Below the pieces are notes generated by a model, which searched no databases, was not told the origin of the DNA, and worked only from the letters and a program-made list of their open reading frames with translations. A stretch of DNA of 64,000 nt from Lachnoanaerobaculum sp. OBRC5-5 (GTDB lineage: Bacteria; Bacillota; Clostridia; Lachnospirales; Lachnospiraceae), in the NCBI RefSeq assembly GCF_000296385.1, contig NZ_JH815185.1:227960-291959 (forward strand). Direction: 5' to 3'. Made by a program: the position numbers and the translations under genes. Below, one piece after another: positions 19,501 to 26,114 of this stretch (its first letter is position 1; the number at the start of each line of letters is the position of its first letter).

Positions 19501-21488
19501 CTATAACATTTAATAACTTAAATCCGAATACAATATACAGAGTTGTACCACGAACAACAGGAACAAATGTGACACCTGCAGCACGTATAGCAGACGGAGC
19601 ATCATTACCTGTTGATACATCAAACATCGGATTGGCTGTAAACAGATTTAATATAACAGCTATTGCAAACGATGCACCGGCAATAAGTAACTTCAAGATA
19701 AACGGAGTTGCATCAACAGATCCTGCAGTTTTACAGGGACTTTTAAAAGATACACAGGTAGAGATAGAGGCAAGCGGTCTTGACAATAACAGCCAATTAT
19801 TTGATCATTGGAATATCGTTAGCGGCGGACCTCTGCCAAATATGAATGCGGCAACAAATCAGCGTTTGACATTTGATATGCCAAACAACCCTGTAACAAT
19901 ACAGGCGGTATATTCAACACCGGGACAGACATGGGCTCCTGTACAGTATAATAACGGAGTAAGTCCAAGCAGAAATGTTGGAATTATACAGCCGATTATT
20001 ACAGACTCAGGAAACTTCCGTATAGTAATAGATAAGACACCTGTAGGAAGTACTTTGAGAACTCAGATGGCTGATGCTATAGGGGATGACTCATATAGAG
20101 GAGAATTCCAGGTAAGTGCAAGAGTACAAAAGGAAAATCCTTTAACAAGTACATGGGAAGATTATGCTTTACCAAGTGGAACAAAGTTATCAGGAGTAGT
20201 TGAGACAGGTGTATTGATGCAGGATAGAGAGTATAAGTTCTATTCAGCAACGCCTTCAAATGCAACAGCAACAGCTCCTACCTTTAATGAGGAACATGGA
20301 GATTATGAGAATGCAGGAAGTGCATACACAGGAGAGTTCAACTTTGAATTTGAGAGCGGAATGAACTATGTATTCGGATATGTTTTACCTGCAAGCACAT
20401 TTAAGGTAAAAGTAATAGACGGAAGAGATAATCACCTTGTAACAAGACTTACAATAGCAAGTAATAAGGTAGTAAACGATTATGCGTCACTCTATGCAAG
20501 CGCAATACAGTCAGACTATGTAGACAATGACGGTATTACATGGCATTACGAGGGATTAAGTAAGGACAGAGGAATGTATGATCCTTATGATCCGACTCTT
20601 CGTGTAACAGCGGATGAGACAATCTATGTTTACTATTCAAATGATAAGGCTGAGCGTAGAAAAGCTGAGGCTGATTTAAAGGCGGCTATCAAGAATGCAA
20701 ACAATCAGTTAAACAGAATCAATGATCCGGCAAAGAGAGCAGCACTTCAGGCGGCTATCAATGCGGCACAGGCTGTAATTGACAGAATGAACAGAAAGTC
20801 ATCTACACCTGAGCTTATAGCAGCACTTAAGGCACTTAATGATGCAGTGGTTGATGCAGGCGGAAGAGTACCAAACGGTGGCGGCGGTCGAGGAGGCCGT
20901 GGCGGTTCAGGCGGCGGATCAGGAAATGCAAGCAGAAGATCAAGCGGATATACATCAGGTCTTAGAGTAGGCTACGACGGTAACTGGGAGCTTACAAATC
21001 CTGTAGAAGCTACAGCAAATCCTGACAGCAGCAAGTGGGTATTCAACCTTACAAATGGCGGAAGAGCTAAGGGTTGGGCGTACTTAAGCTACACTTATGA
21101 AGGAAAGACAAAGTCTGAGTGGTATCATTTTGCTGAAGACGGAATCATGAATTCAGGATGGTTCTTAGACGGAAGTACATGGTATTATCTGTCAATGAAT
21201 CATAACGGATTCTATGGTGAGATGATTAAGGGATGGCATCATGACGGCCAGGACGGAAGATGGTATTACCTTGATTCTTCAAGCGGTGCTATGCATACAA
21301 ACTGGAGCAAGATAGGAGGAGAGTATTACTTCCTCAATCCTACAGCACCTGCACAGACATGGTTCTTTGATAATGTAACAGGTAGATGGAATCATGGTAA
21401 TGTGAACTCAAGACCTCTTGGTTCAATGTATCAGAATGAAACTACACCTGACGGTTATCATGTAAATGAAAGCGGAGCTTGGAGATAA
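16539..21488 (+). CDS. Giant multidomain surface protein, paralogue of the preceding one
   Basis: This 1649-residue protein has a signal peptide (cleavage after AYA, near residue 31). It follows with MucBP/InlB-like modules (for example FVTLKVKYEDDQGNNI and YLFDKWTYKGQEV), paired beta domains of the form VITDPSGNVVATM and ALVDPSGNVVYPF (about 830-1030), a helical FIVAR-like stretch (about 1370-1444), a Gly-rich linker (about 1445-1480), and wall-binding repeats to the end (WYHFAEDGIMNSGW, RWYYLDSSSGAM). The C-terminal half matches the neighbouring 2315-residue protein module by module, but the N-terminal part differs. The ATG at 16539 follows TAGGAG; the frame is open slightly further upstream into the previous gene. 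It is the last gene of the surface locus, followed by a strong terminator. Confidence 0.85.
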   Translation: MKRKTIKAKLTAALSASMALAMLAPAMPAYAAAPGAGEIQFNFTGKNESVDRFASDLTLSGTAGAVIPTAPAPAGLQVNTGTGAIALPYMNDSGAFDATKTFQATGDASALNWDQRGLTGYLITAWYPRQNNGIASPYMNQVPAIYPYGGQTYYAELGPDNTKTYYYKVNHVKSSAASGYYIPGLDDASAIPAFKNVPDRNVPVMSGISVAPLTIPGYKVVNVSTTDDGDGGKTVVLQDNFDVSKTHIAYDTDSKYVTGTSINKGVEITYKYVVDPTQTNGITVQDSVFKNSAAVATYHAGLPAGTVQTDANSPLYTVPRTVTEVAAIEAGKKIEDITNIPTTIYGTSQNVPLQGNLNLILPKKFQDPATGTTNYTPARYILDATNPITVTYGNGKPNADGYFTSPAVGGGTPSVIRNLIPAKDDAANNLRKITTEANMVGDAGHDVDARKVVGTMLNQPVTITFNYIPNPAYFVTLKVKYEDDQGNNITQKVLDKLADAGNAVPDAPGTEVTGTFYKEANGTDPVQMIYAKANNTGSAYNMTIQAPELTSYLAHPSIEVDDAASWSSSYTTPISSLYATWSAASPKYVVSTNGPTDNFVLTVKYTQDPNAVTELSAASLEGGDLYVTSGGSSITYDNYLTNGGTFPRLIRKNINPATLKYDLDIKRSDLPTPVPNAGYLFDKWTYKGQEVTFDANGEATLTQITPGTTNIISLIANFKKDQNAWYKFTLHEGDSHIGLLNGSVAEIPRKDASGVDRVNIPWSEIQDYTDEAHNGISVAAGYTPKWYEGTVDPSTGRLNLTPIDTATVDLSTLAGKDLYVYGESTTPVAPYVPNVTGSLNPTTGEPTITIDPATPAQMDSRLTYVITDPSGNVVATMSGVDVMREGGLVTDPAIQAGNTYHVSTVPTTDAGGIVVGAPIPSSIATVAGPSAPATIPVAVTPTVSQDPSNAGQAIITINPTSPNTDYALVDPSGNVVYPFTTPSAPGASITFNNLNPNTIYRVVPRTTGTNVTPAARIADGASLPVDTSNIGLAVNRFNITAIANDAPAISNFKINGVASTDPAVLQGLLKDTQVEIEASGLDNNSQLFDHWNIVSGGPLPNMNAATNQRLTFDMPNNPVTIQAVYSTPGQTWAPVQYNNGVSPSRNVGIIQPIITDSGNFRIVIDKTPVGSTLRTQMADAIGDDSYRGEFQVSARVQKENPLTSTWEDYALPSGTKLSGVVETGVLMQDREYKFYSATPSNATATAPTFNEEHGDYENAGSAYTGEFNFEFESGMNYVFGYVLPASTFKVKVIDGRDNHLVTRLTIASNKVVNDYASLYASAIQSDYVDNDGITWHYEGLSKDRGMYDPYDPTLRVTADETIYVYYSNDKAERRKAEADLKAAIKNANNQLNRINDPAKRAALQAAINAAQAVIDRMNRKSSTPELIAALKALNDAVVDAGGRVPNGGGGRGGRGGSGGGSGNASRRSSGYTSGLRVGYDGNWELTNPVEATANPDSSKWVFNLTNGGRAKGWAYLSYTYEGKTKSEWYHFAEDGIMNSGWFLDGSTWYYLSMNHNGFYGEMIKGWHHDGQDGRWYYLDSSSGAMHTNWSKIGGEYYFLNPTAPAQTWFFDNVTGRWNHGNVNSRPLGSMYQNETTPDGYHVNESGAWR

Positions 21489-21534
21489 TATATAGTTTAT
21501 AAAACTTGTAGATATTCTCAGTCCGAAATAAAAA

Positions 21535-21570
21535 AGGGGAGTCACACGAAAGTGTGGCTCCTCTGTTTTT
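21535..21570 (+). terminator. Intrinsic terminator of the surface-protein locus
   Basis: A 12-bp stem (GGGGAGTCACAC paired with GTGTGGCTCCTC, two G-U pairs) closed by a GAAA tetraloop is followed by TTTTT. Confidence 0.9.
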
Positions 21571-21597
21571 ATAAAACAGCCACCAGAAGGTGGCCGG
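21571..21597 (-). terminator. Intrinsic terminator of upp
   Basis: On the minus strand GCCACC-TTCT-GGTGGC is followed by TGTTTTAT. It lies 20 bases after the upp stop codon and directly abuts the terminator of the opposing operon. Confidence 0.75.
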
Positions 21598-21616
21598 AAT
21601 AATTTATTGCTGTTAT

Positions 21617-22246
21617 TTATTTTGTTCCGAATATTCTGTCGCCGGCATCTCCAAGTCCCGGGCAAATATAAGCGTCTGAATTAAGCTGCCTGTCAAGATG
21701 ACCGACATAAATCTGTACATCAGGATGAGCCTCTTCAAGAGCTTTAAGTCCTTCAGGTGCGGCTATAATACACATGAATTTTATTTTCTTACCGCCATGC
21801 TTTTTGATCTGAGATATAGCATCTATAGCGGAACCACCTGTTGCAAGCATAGGATCTGTAACCACTATTATTCTCTCCTCAATAGGACTTGGCAGTTTAC
21901 AATAATATTCTACAGGTGTATGAGTTTCTTCATCTCTGTAAAGTCCTATATGTCCTACTTTTGATGCCGGCACAAGCTGTAATATACCGTCAACCATACC
22001 GAGTCCTGCTCTAAGTATAGGTACTATTGCCATTTTTCTACCTGAAATCATTTCAGTCATACATTTTTCAAGTGGAGTTTCTACTTCAACTTCTTCTGTA
22101 GGAAGGTCGTTTAAGGCTTCATATCCCATCAACATTGCAATTTCACCTACAAGAGATCTGAATTCATTGGTTCCTGTGTTCTTATCACGAAGAATTGATA
22201 TTTTGTGTTGAACCAACGGATGCTTATTAATATAAACTTTTGACAT
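21617..22246 (-). CDS. upp: Uracil phosphoribosyltransferase
   Basis: This enzyme salvages uracil by joining it to PRPP, giving UMP. The 209-residue protein has the family's usual length. It shows the [16 protein letters not shown]-terminal block, the PRPP-binding motif ([17 protein letters not shown], about residues 127-143) and the uracil-binding C-terminus [17 protein letters not shown]. The ATG at 22246 is preceded by GAGGTG; the frame is open four codons upstream without a better start. It is transcribed alone, convergent with the surface locus. Confidence 0.97.
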   Translation of the reverse strand: MSKVYINKHPLVQHKISILRDKNTGTNEFRSLVGEIAMLMGYEALNDLPTEEVEVETPLEKCMTEMISGRKMAIVPILRAGLGMVDGILQLVPASKVGHIGLYRDEETHTPVEYYCKLPSPIEERIIVVTDPMLATGGSAIDAISQIKKHGGKKIKFMCIIAAPEGLKALEEAHPDVQIYVGHLDRQLNSDAYICPGLGDAGDRIFGTK

Positions 22247-22315
22247 TTTACACCTCAATCTAAAATTTGCTTCCCTTATTATAGAGCAAATAAATACATA
22301 AGTACATAGAAAAAA

Positions 22316-23191
22316 TTATTTAGTGCTTGGAGAATATTTTACAAGTACATAGTCACCAAGCTCATGAGAAAGAGGTATGGAGATAAAAATATCACCGCCT
22401 GATTCATAAGAGAAAAGCTTCGGAAAACCTTCATTCACATCATTTTTCTTTATAAGAGGGAAATCTGCATCCTCAAGTAAAGCTTTTAGAGTGTCCACAG
22501 TTAAATTCTTTTTGTATTCCGTAAAGCCGGCTGCCTGCGAGTTTGTAGCATTTTCAAGTTCAACATCATCTGAGAGTATATAGTTTGCAATGGTAAGCGG
22601 ATCGGCAAAATCAGTAAGTCCGATACTTTCACCTGTATCAAGATTTATATTATTTGTAAAAATAATCTTTTTACTTTCATTTCCTGCTTTAAGCGTTCCG
22701 GTGTAAACTATGCTCATTCTGTTTCTGCTTTGATTTTTTACATTATACTTTAATTCTGCAGTTGAACCGGCATTTGAAGTAAATGAATCCAAAGCAAGTC
22801 TTGCATTATCTGAAATAGTTTTATTCACTGATGATTCTATTTTAGAGTCAATTCCGCTAAGTTTAGGATAGGAGATTTTTGATTTATCCTTGGAATAGCT
22901 CTGTGCATTTTCGGTAACGCTTGATTTTGATGATGATTTTTTATCAGCGGTAGTTGTTTTACCGGATTTTGTCTCAGCCAAAGAGGTAGACTCTTTACTG
23001 TCACTTGTAGGTGCAATGGTGGTCGGTGACATAGCACCGTTAGCACCCTCGGCAGCGGTAGTAGTAGGTGACATGGCACCGTTAGCTTCTGTAGTCATAA
23101 TACTTTTCAAATCTGAAGTATCCTTACTTTTGCATCCTGCACTTATCACAGGCAATGCAAGAATTGTTAAATATAATAATAGTTTCTTCAT
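22316..23191 (-). CDS. DUF3298-type lipoprotein
   Basis: The 291-residue product starts with a lipoprotein signal (MKKLLLYLTILALPVISAGC; the Cys at residue 20 is the predicted lipidation site). A low-complexity Ser/Thr/Ala/Lys linker follows (about 25-105), in which an eight-residue unit NGAMSPTT occurs twice. The C-terminal region (about 110-291) resembles the DUF3298/RsiV-like extracellular fold, with the typical NINLDTGESIGLTDF and the ending ISIPLSHELGDYVLVKY. The start follows GGAGG. DUF3298 domains occur in anti-sigma factor RsiV, but no sigma factor gene is nearby, so this is probably a stand-alone cell-surface lipoprotein of unknown role. Confidence 0.75.
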   Translation of the reverse strand: MKKLLLYLTILALPVISAGCKSKDTSDLKSIMTTEANGAMSPTTTAAEGANGAMSPTTIAPTSDSKESTSLAETKSGKTTTADKKSSSKSSVTENAQSYSKDKSKISYPKLSGIDSKIESSVNKTISDNARLALDSFTSNAGSTAELKYNVKNQSRNRMSIVYTGTLKAGNESKKIIFTNNINLDTGESIGLTDFADPLTIANYILSDDVELENATNSQAAGFTEYKKNLTVDTLKALLEDADFPLIKKNDVNEGFPKLFSYESGGDIFISIPLSHELGDYVLVKYSPSTK

Positions 23192-23307
23192 TTTACCTCC
23201 ATATGATTTGATTTCTTTAAGTACATTATACATGAAAACAGAAAAAAGAAATCTTAATTATAAATTAGATTTTAAAAAATACCGACCTTATAGTTTTTAT
23301 AATATGT

Positions 23308-23335
23308 TTGCTTTCAATTTTAAATATGTTAAAAT
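23308..23335 (+). promoter_or_regulatory. Likely promoter of the serine dehydratase genes
   Basis: TTGCTT (23308-23313), 16-bp spacer, TAAAAT (23330-23335) lies 43 bp before the sdaAB start codon. Both hexamers deviate from consensus, so this is tentative. Confidence 0.35.
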
Positions 23336-23377
23336 AATGCGAATGAGTAGAACAAAATTTAATTTTGGGGAGATAAT

Positions 23378-24043
23378 ATGGCATTTATCAGTGTTTTTGA
23401 TGTGCTTGGGCCGAATATGATAGGGCCTTCAAGTTCACATACGGCAGGAGCATGTGTAATTGCATTCTTGGCAAGAAAAATGATAGGAGGAAATCCCAAA
23501 AAGGTAGAGTTTATACTCTACGGCTCCTTTGCAAAGACTTACAAAGGACATGGTACGGACAGAGCATTACTTGGCGGACTTATGGGATTTGGTACGGATG
23601 ATGTAAGAATACGTGATTCATTCAGTATTGCCGCCGAGAGAGGAATAGAGTATAAATTTACGCCAAACAGTGATCTTACCGAGATTCATCCGAATACGGT
23701 TGATGTATGTATGGAGGATGAAGACGGCAGAAAGGTTACAGTCAGAGGTGAATCACTTGGTGGCGGAAAGGTAAGAATAGTAAAGATAGATCAGGTAGAT
23801 ATCGACTTTTCAGGTGAGTACAGTGCCATAATTTTGGTACATCGTGACAGGCCGGGAGTTATAGCATATATCAGTAAGATTTTAAGTGAGCATAATATAA
23901 ATATTGCATTTATGAAGCTTTACAGAGAGTCAAAGGGAAATAAGGCATATACTATTATAGAATCGGATGAAATGATACCTCCCGATATAAAACCGGGACT
24001 GTATAAAAATGAACATATATCACAGGTAAGGATAGTTCAATAG
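23378..24043 (+). CDS. sdaAB: L-serine dehydratase, beta subunit
   Basis: With the alpha subunit encoded next, this forms the oxygen-sensitive [4Fe-4S] L-serine dehydratase of Clostridia, which deaminates serine to pyruvate and ammonia. The 221-residue protein has the beta-subunit hallmarks: N-terminal SVFDVLGPNMIGPSSSHTAG and FYGSFAKTYKGHGTDRAL-like segments, and a C-terminal ACT domain (about 145-215, VHRDRPGVIAYISKILSEHNINIA). GGGGAG precedes the ATG. The alpha gene follows after 8 bp. Confidence 0.95.
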   Translation: MAFISVFDVLGPNMIGPSSSHTAGACVIAFLARKMIGGNPKKVEFILYGSFAKTYKGHGTDRALLGGLMGFGTDDVRIRDSFSIAAERGIEYKFTPNSDLTEIHPNTVDVCMEDEDGRKVTVRGESLGGGKVRIVKIDQVDIDFSGEYSAIILVHRDRPGVIAYISKILSEHNINIAFMKLYRESKGNKAYTIIESDEMIPPDIKPGLYKNEHISQVRIVQ

Positions 24044-24051
24044 GAGAGATT

Positions 24052-24921
24052 ATGGATTTTATTAATGCAAAAGAACTTTTGGAACTTTGTGATAAGAAAA
24101 ACATGTCGATTGCCGAGATAATGAAAATAAGGGAATGTGACGAGAGTACAAGTTCAAAAGAAGAAATAATAAACAAGATGAAAAGAGTTCTTGAGATTAT
24201 GAGAGACTCTTCAACATTACCTATAAATACACCCATAAAATCAATGGGAGGACTTATAGGAGGTGAGGCAAAAAAGCTTAGCGAATATCAAAAGCAGGAG
24301 AAAAATATGGGTGGCCCGGTACTTTCAAAGGCAATAATGTATGCAATGGCCGTTTTGGAGTGCAATGCCTCCATGGGGCTTATAGTCGCAGCTCCTACAG
24401 CCGGTTCATCAGGTGTGGTACCGGGACTGTTGCTGGCAATGCAGGATGTATATTCATTTCCGGATGAGAAAATAATAGATGCATTATTTACGGCGGGGGC
24501 AATAGGATATCTTGCCATGAGAAACGCCACCGTAGCCGGAGCTGTAGGCGGTTGTCAGGCGGAGATGGGAGTGGCGGCAGCCATGGCGGCTGCAGGTGCG
24601 GTTGAACTGATGGGAGGAAGTCCTTCTCAGTGTTTGGATGCATCATCAACAGTGCTTATGAATATGCTGGGATTGGTATGCGACCCTGTAGGGGGTCTTG
24701 TAGAATATCCATGCCAAAACAGGAATGCTTCAGGAGTGGCAAATGCCTTGGTGGCTGCAGAGCTGACAATGGCGGGAATAAAACAGCTTATACCTTTTGA
24801 TGAAATGCTTGATACAATGTATAAAGTAGGCAAGAGAATGCCGGTGGAACTTAGAGAAACGGCGCTTGGAGGATGTGCGGTGACAAAAAGCGCGTGTGAT
24901 GCCTGCGGAGGTTGTAGCTAA
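24052..24921 (+). CDS. sdaAA: L-serine dehydratase, alpha subunit
   Basis: This 289-residue protein is the catalytic, iron-sulfur subunit. It carries the conserved blocks GGEAKKLSEY, APTAGSSGVVPG and CDPVGGLVEYPCQNRN (about 205-220), and ends in KSACDACGGCS, whose cysteines together with that in CDPVGG serve as cluster ligands in the family. AGGAGAG lies before the ATG. It forms an operon with sdaAB and is followed at once by a strong terminator. Its role is serine catabolism, feeding pyruvate to fermentation. Confidence 0.95.
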   Translation: MDFINAKELLELCDKKNMSIAEIMKIRECDESTSSKEEIINKMKRVLEIMRDSSTLPINTPIKSMGGLIGGEAKKLSEYQKQEKNMGGPVLSKAIMYAMAVLECNASMGLIVAAPTAGSSGVVPGLLLAMQDVYSFPDEKIIDALFTAGAIGYLAMRNATVAGAVGGCQAEMGVAAAMAAAGAVELMGGSPSQCLDASSTVLMNMLGLVCDPVGGLVEYPCQNRNASGVANALVAAELTMAGIKQLIPFDEMLDTMYKVGKRMPVELRETALGGCAVTKSACDACGGCS

Positions 24922-24925
24922 AAAT

Positions 24926-24965
24926 GCGATTACCCGATATAACTACATATCGGGTAATCGCTTAT
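24926..24965. terminator. Bidirectional terminator between sdaAA and the dehydrogenase gene
   Basis: A perfect 15-bp stem (GCGATTACCCGATAT paired with its complement, 6-nt loop) sits between the convergent genes, with T-rich sequence on both strands. Confidence 0.9.
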
Positions 24966-24970
24966 TTTAA

Positions 24971-25918
24971 TTATTTATTATATTTATAGAATCCTTCACC
25001 GGCATTTATACCTGTTTTACCTTCTGAAATATATTTTTCAAGAACAGCTTTTATTTTACCTTGAACAGTACTTGGATCCTTTGAAAGCGGATCGTTTGAT
25101 ACTACATTAAGGGCTGTATTTAAACCAATTATATCAAGAATCTGGAAAGGACCGTAGGGTGATCCTGTGCCCAGTCTCCATGTAAGATCAATGGTAGCAG
25201 GATCTGCGACTTCCTTTGCAAGCAGCATCTGTCCTGCATTTAAGAAAGGTATCAGCATGGAATTTAGTATATATCCGGGTTGTTCTTTAGTAAGTCGAAG
25301 CGGAATCATTTTAATATCCGATGCAAATTTTGCTACAGCCTCATATGCATCCTTGTCTGTACCGTCATGCCCCATAATCTCGGCAGTATTGCTTATCCAT
25401 ATATTGTTTGCAAAGTGAATAGCCAGATATTTTTCGGGCCTGCTAAGACAATCACGGAATTGGCTTGGAATCATACTTGAAGAGTTTGTGGCAACTATTG
25501 TCTTTTCCTCAAGATGTGGATCCAAAGCCTTATAAAATTCCTTCTTTGCTTCAGGATTTTCAGCCATACTTTCAATTACAAGGTCTGTATCCTTACAAGC
25601 CTCTTCAAAACTTGTAGTAAGAATTATTTCTTTGTAGGCTTTCTCTGTAGCTTCCAGAAGCTTATCTATATCCGATTCCGTAAGGGATCCGGAATCAGGA
25701 GCCAAACCTCTTGGCAATGAGACTCCGGAACCAATACTTTTCTTAGCCTCACTTAATGTATTCTTGTAAATATTATATAATCTATCCAATTTTGGCTTTG
25801 TTCTTCCTATAGACTCTTCACTTCTGAGCCAAATCTTTACATTGAAACCGCAAAAAGCTGATTGAAAAGCTATCTGTGAGCCAAGTACGCCACCGCCTGC
25901 AACTGTTATATTTTTCAT
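24971..25918 (-). CDS. 3-hydroxyacyl-CoA dehydrogenase family protein
   Basis: The 315-residue protein has an N-terminal NAD-binding Rossmann domain (VAGGGVLGSQIAFQSAF, residues about 5-20), the DTDLVIESMAENPEAKKEFY segment of the family, the catalytic-type NSSSMIPS and HFANN motifs, and a C-terminal 3HCDH domain (QPGYILNSMLIPFLNAG onward). GGAGG lies before the ATG. Typical butyrate-pathway hbd genes sit with crotonase, thiolase and acyl-CoA dehydrogenase genes and encode about 282 aa; none of those neighbours is present. It could therefore act in butyrate synthesis, in another beta-hydroxyacyl-CoA reaction, or on another 3-hydroxy acid. Confidence 0.85.
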   Translation of the reverse strand: MKNITVAGGGVLGSQIAFQSAFCGFNVKIWLRSEESIGRTKPKLDRLYNIYKNTLSEAKKSIGSGVSLPRGLAPDSGSLTESDIDKLLEATEKAYKEIILTTSFEEACKDTDLVIESMAENPEAKKEFYKALDPHLEEKTIVATNSSSMIPSQFRDCLSRPEKYLAIHFANNIWISNTAEIMGHDGTDKDAYEAVAKFASDIKMIPLRLTKEQPGYILNSMLIPFLNAGQMLLAKEVADPATIDLTWRLGTGSPYGPFQILDIIGLNTALNVVSNDPLSKDPSTVQGKIKAVLEKYISEGKTGINAGEGFYKYNK

Positions 25919-26033
25919 ATTACCTCCTTAATATCCTATATAAAGGACAAAGATTATTGTAAATGTACAATATTTAATTGTATAAAATATTATAACACTT
26001 TTATATAATTTTGGGAATATATTTTACCGTACT

Positions 26034-26077
26034 GTTAAAGTTTTAAACTTTAACTTTATGAAAATATAGTATATAAT
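26034..26077 (+). promoter_or_regulatory. Promoter and inverted-repeat operator of the flavin reductase gene
   Basis: A consensus -10 TATAAT (26072-26077) lies 37 bp before the gene. Seventeen bases upstream, the weak -35 (TTTAAC) is embedded in a perfect inverted repeat, GTTAAAGT-N5-ACTTTAAC (26034-26054). The position is what one expects of a repressor or redox-regulator site. The half-sites recall Rex sites only loosely and the spacing is wrong for that family. Confidence 0.5.
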
Positions 26078-26114
26078 GTACCGGTAAATTGTAAGAGGTT
26101 TAAGGAGGTTTTAA

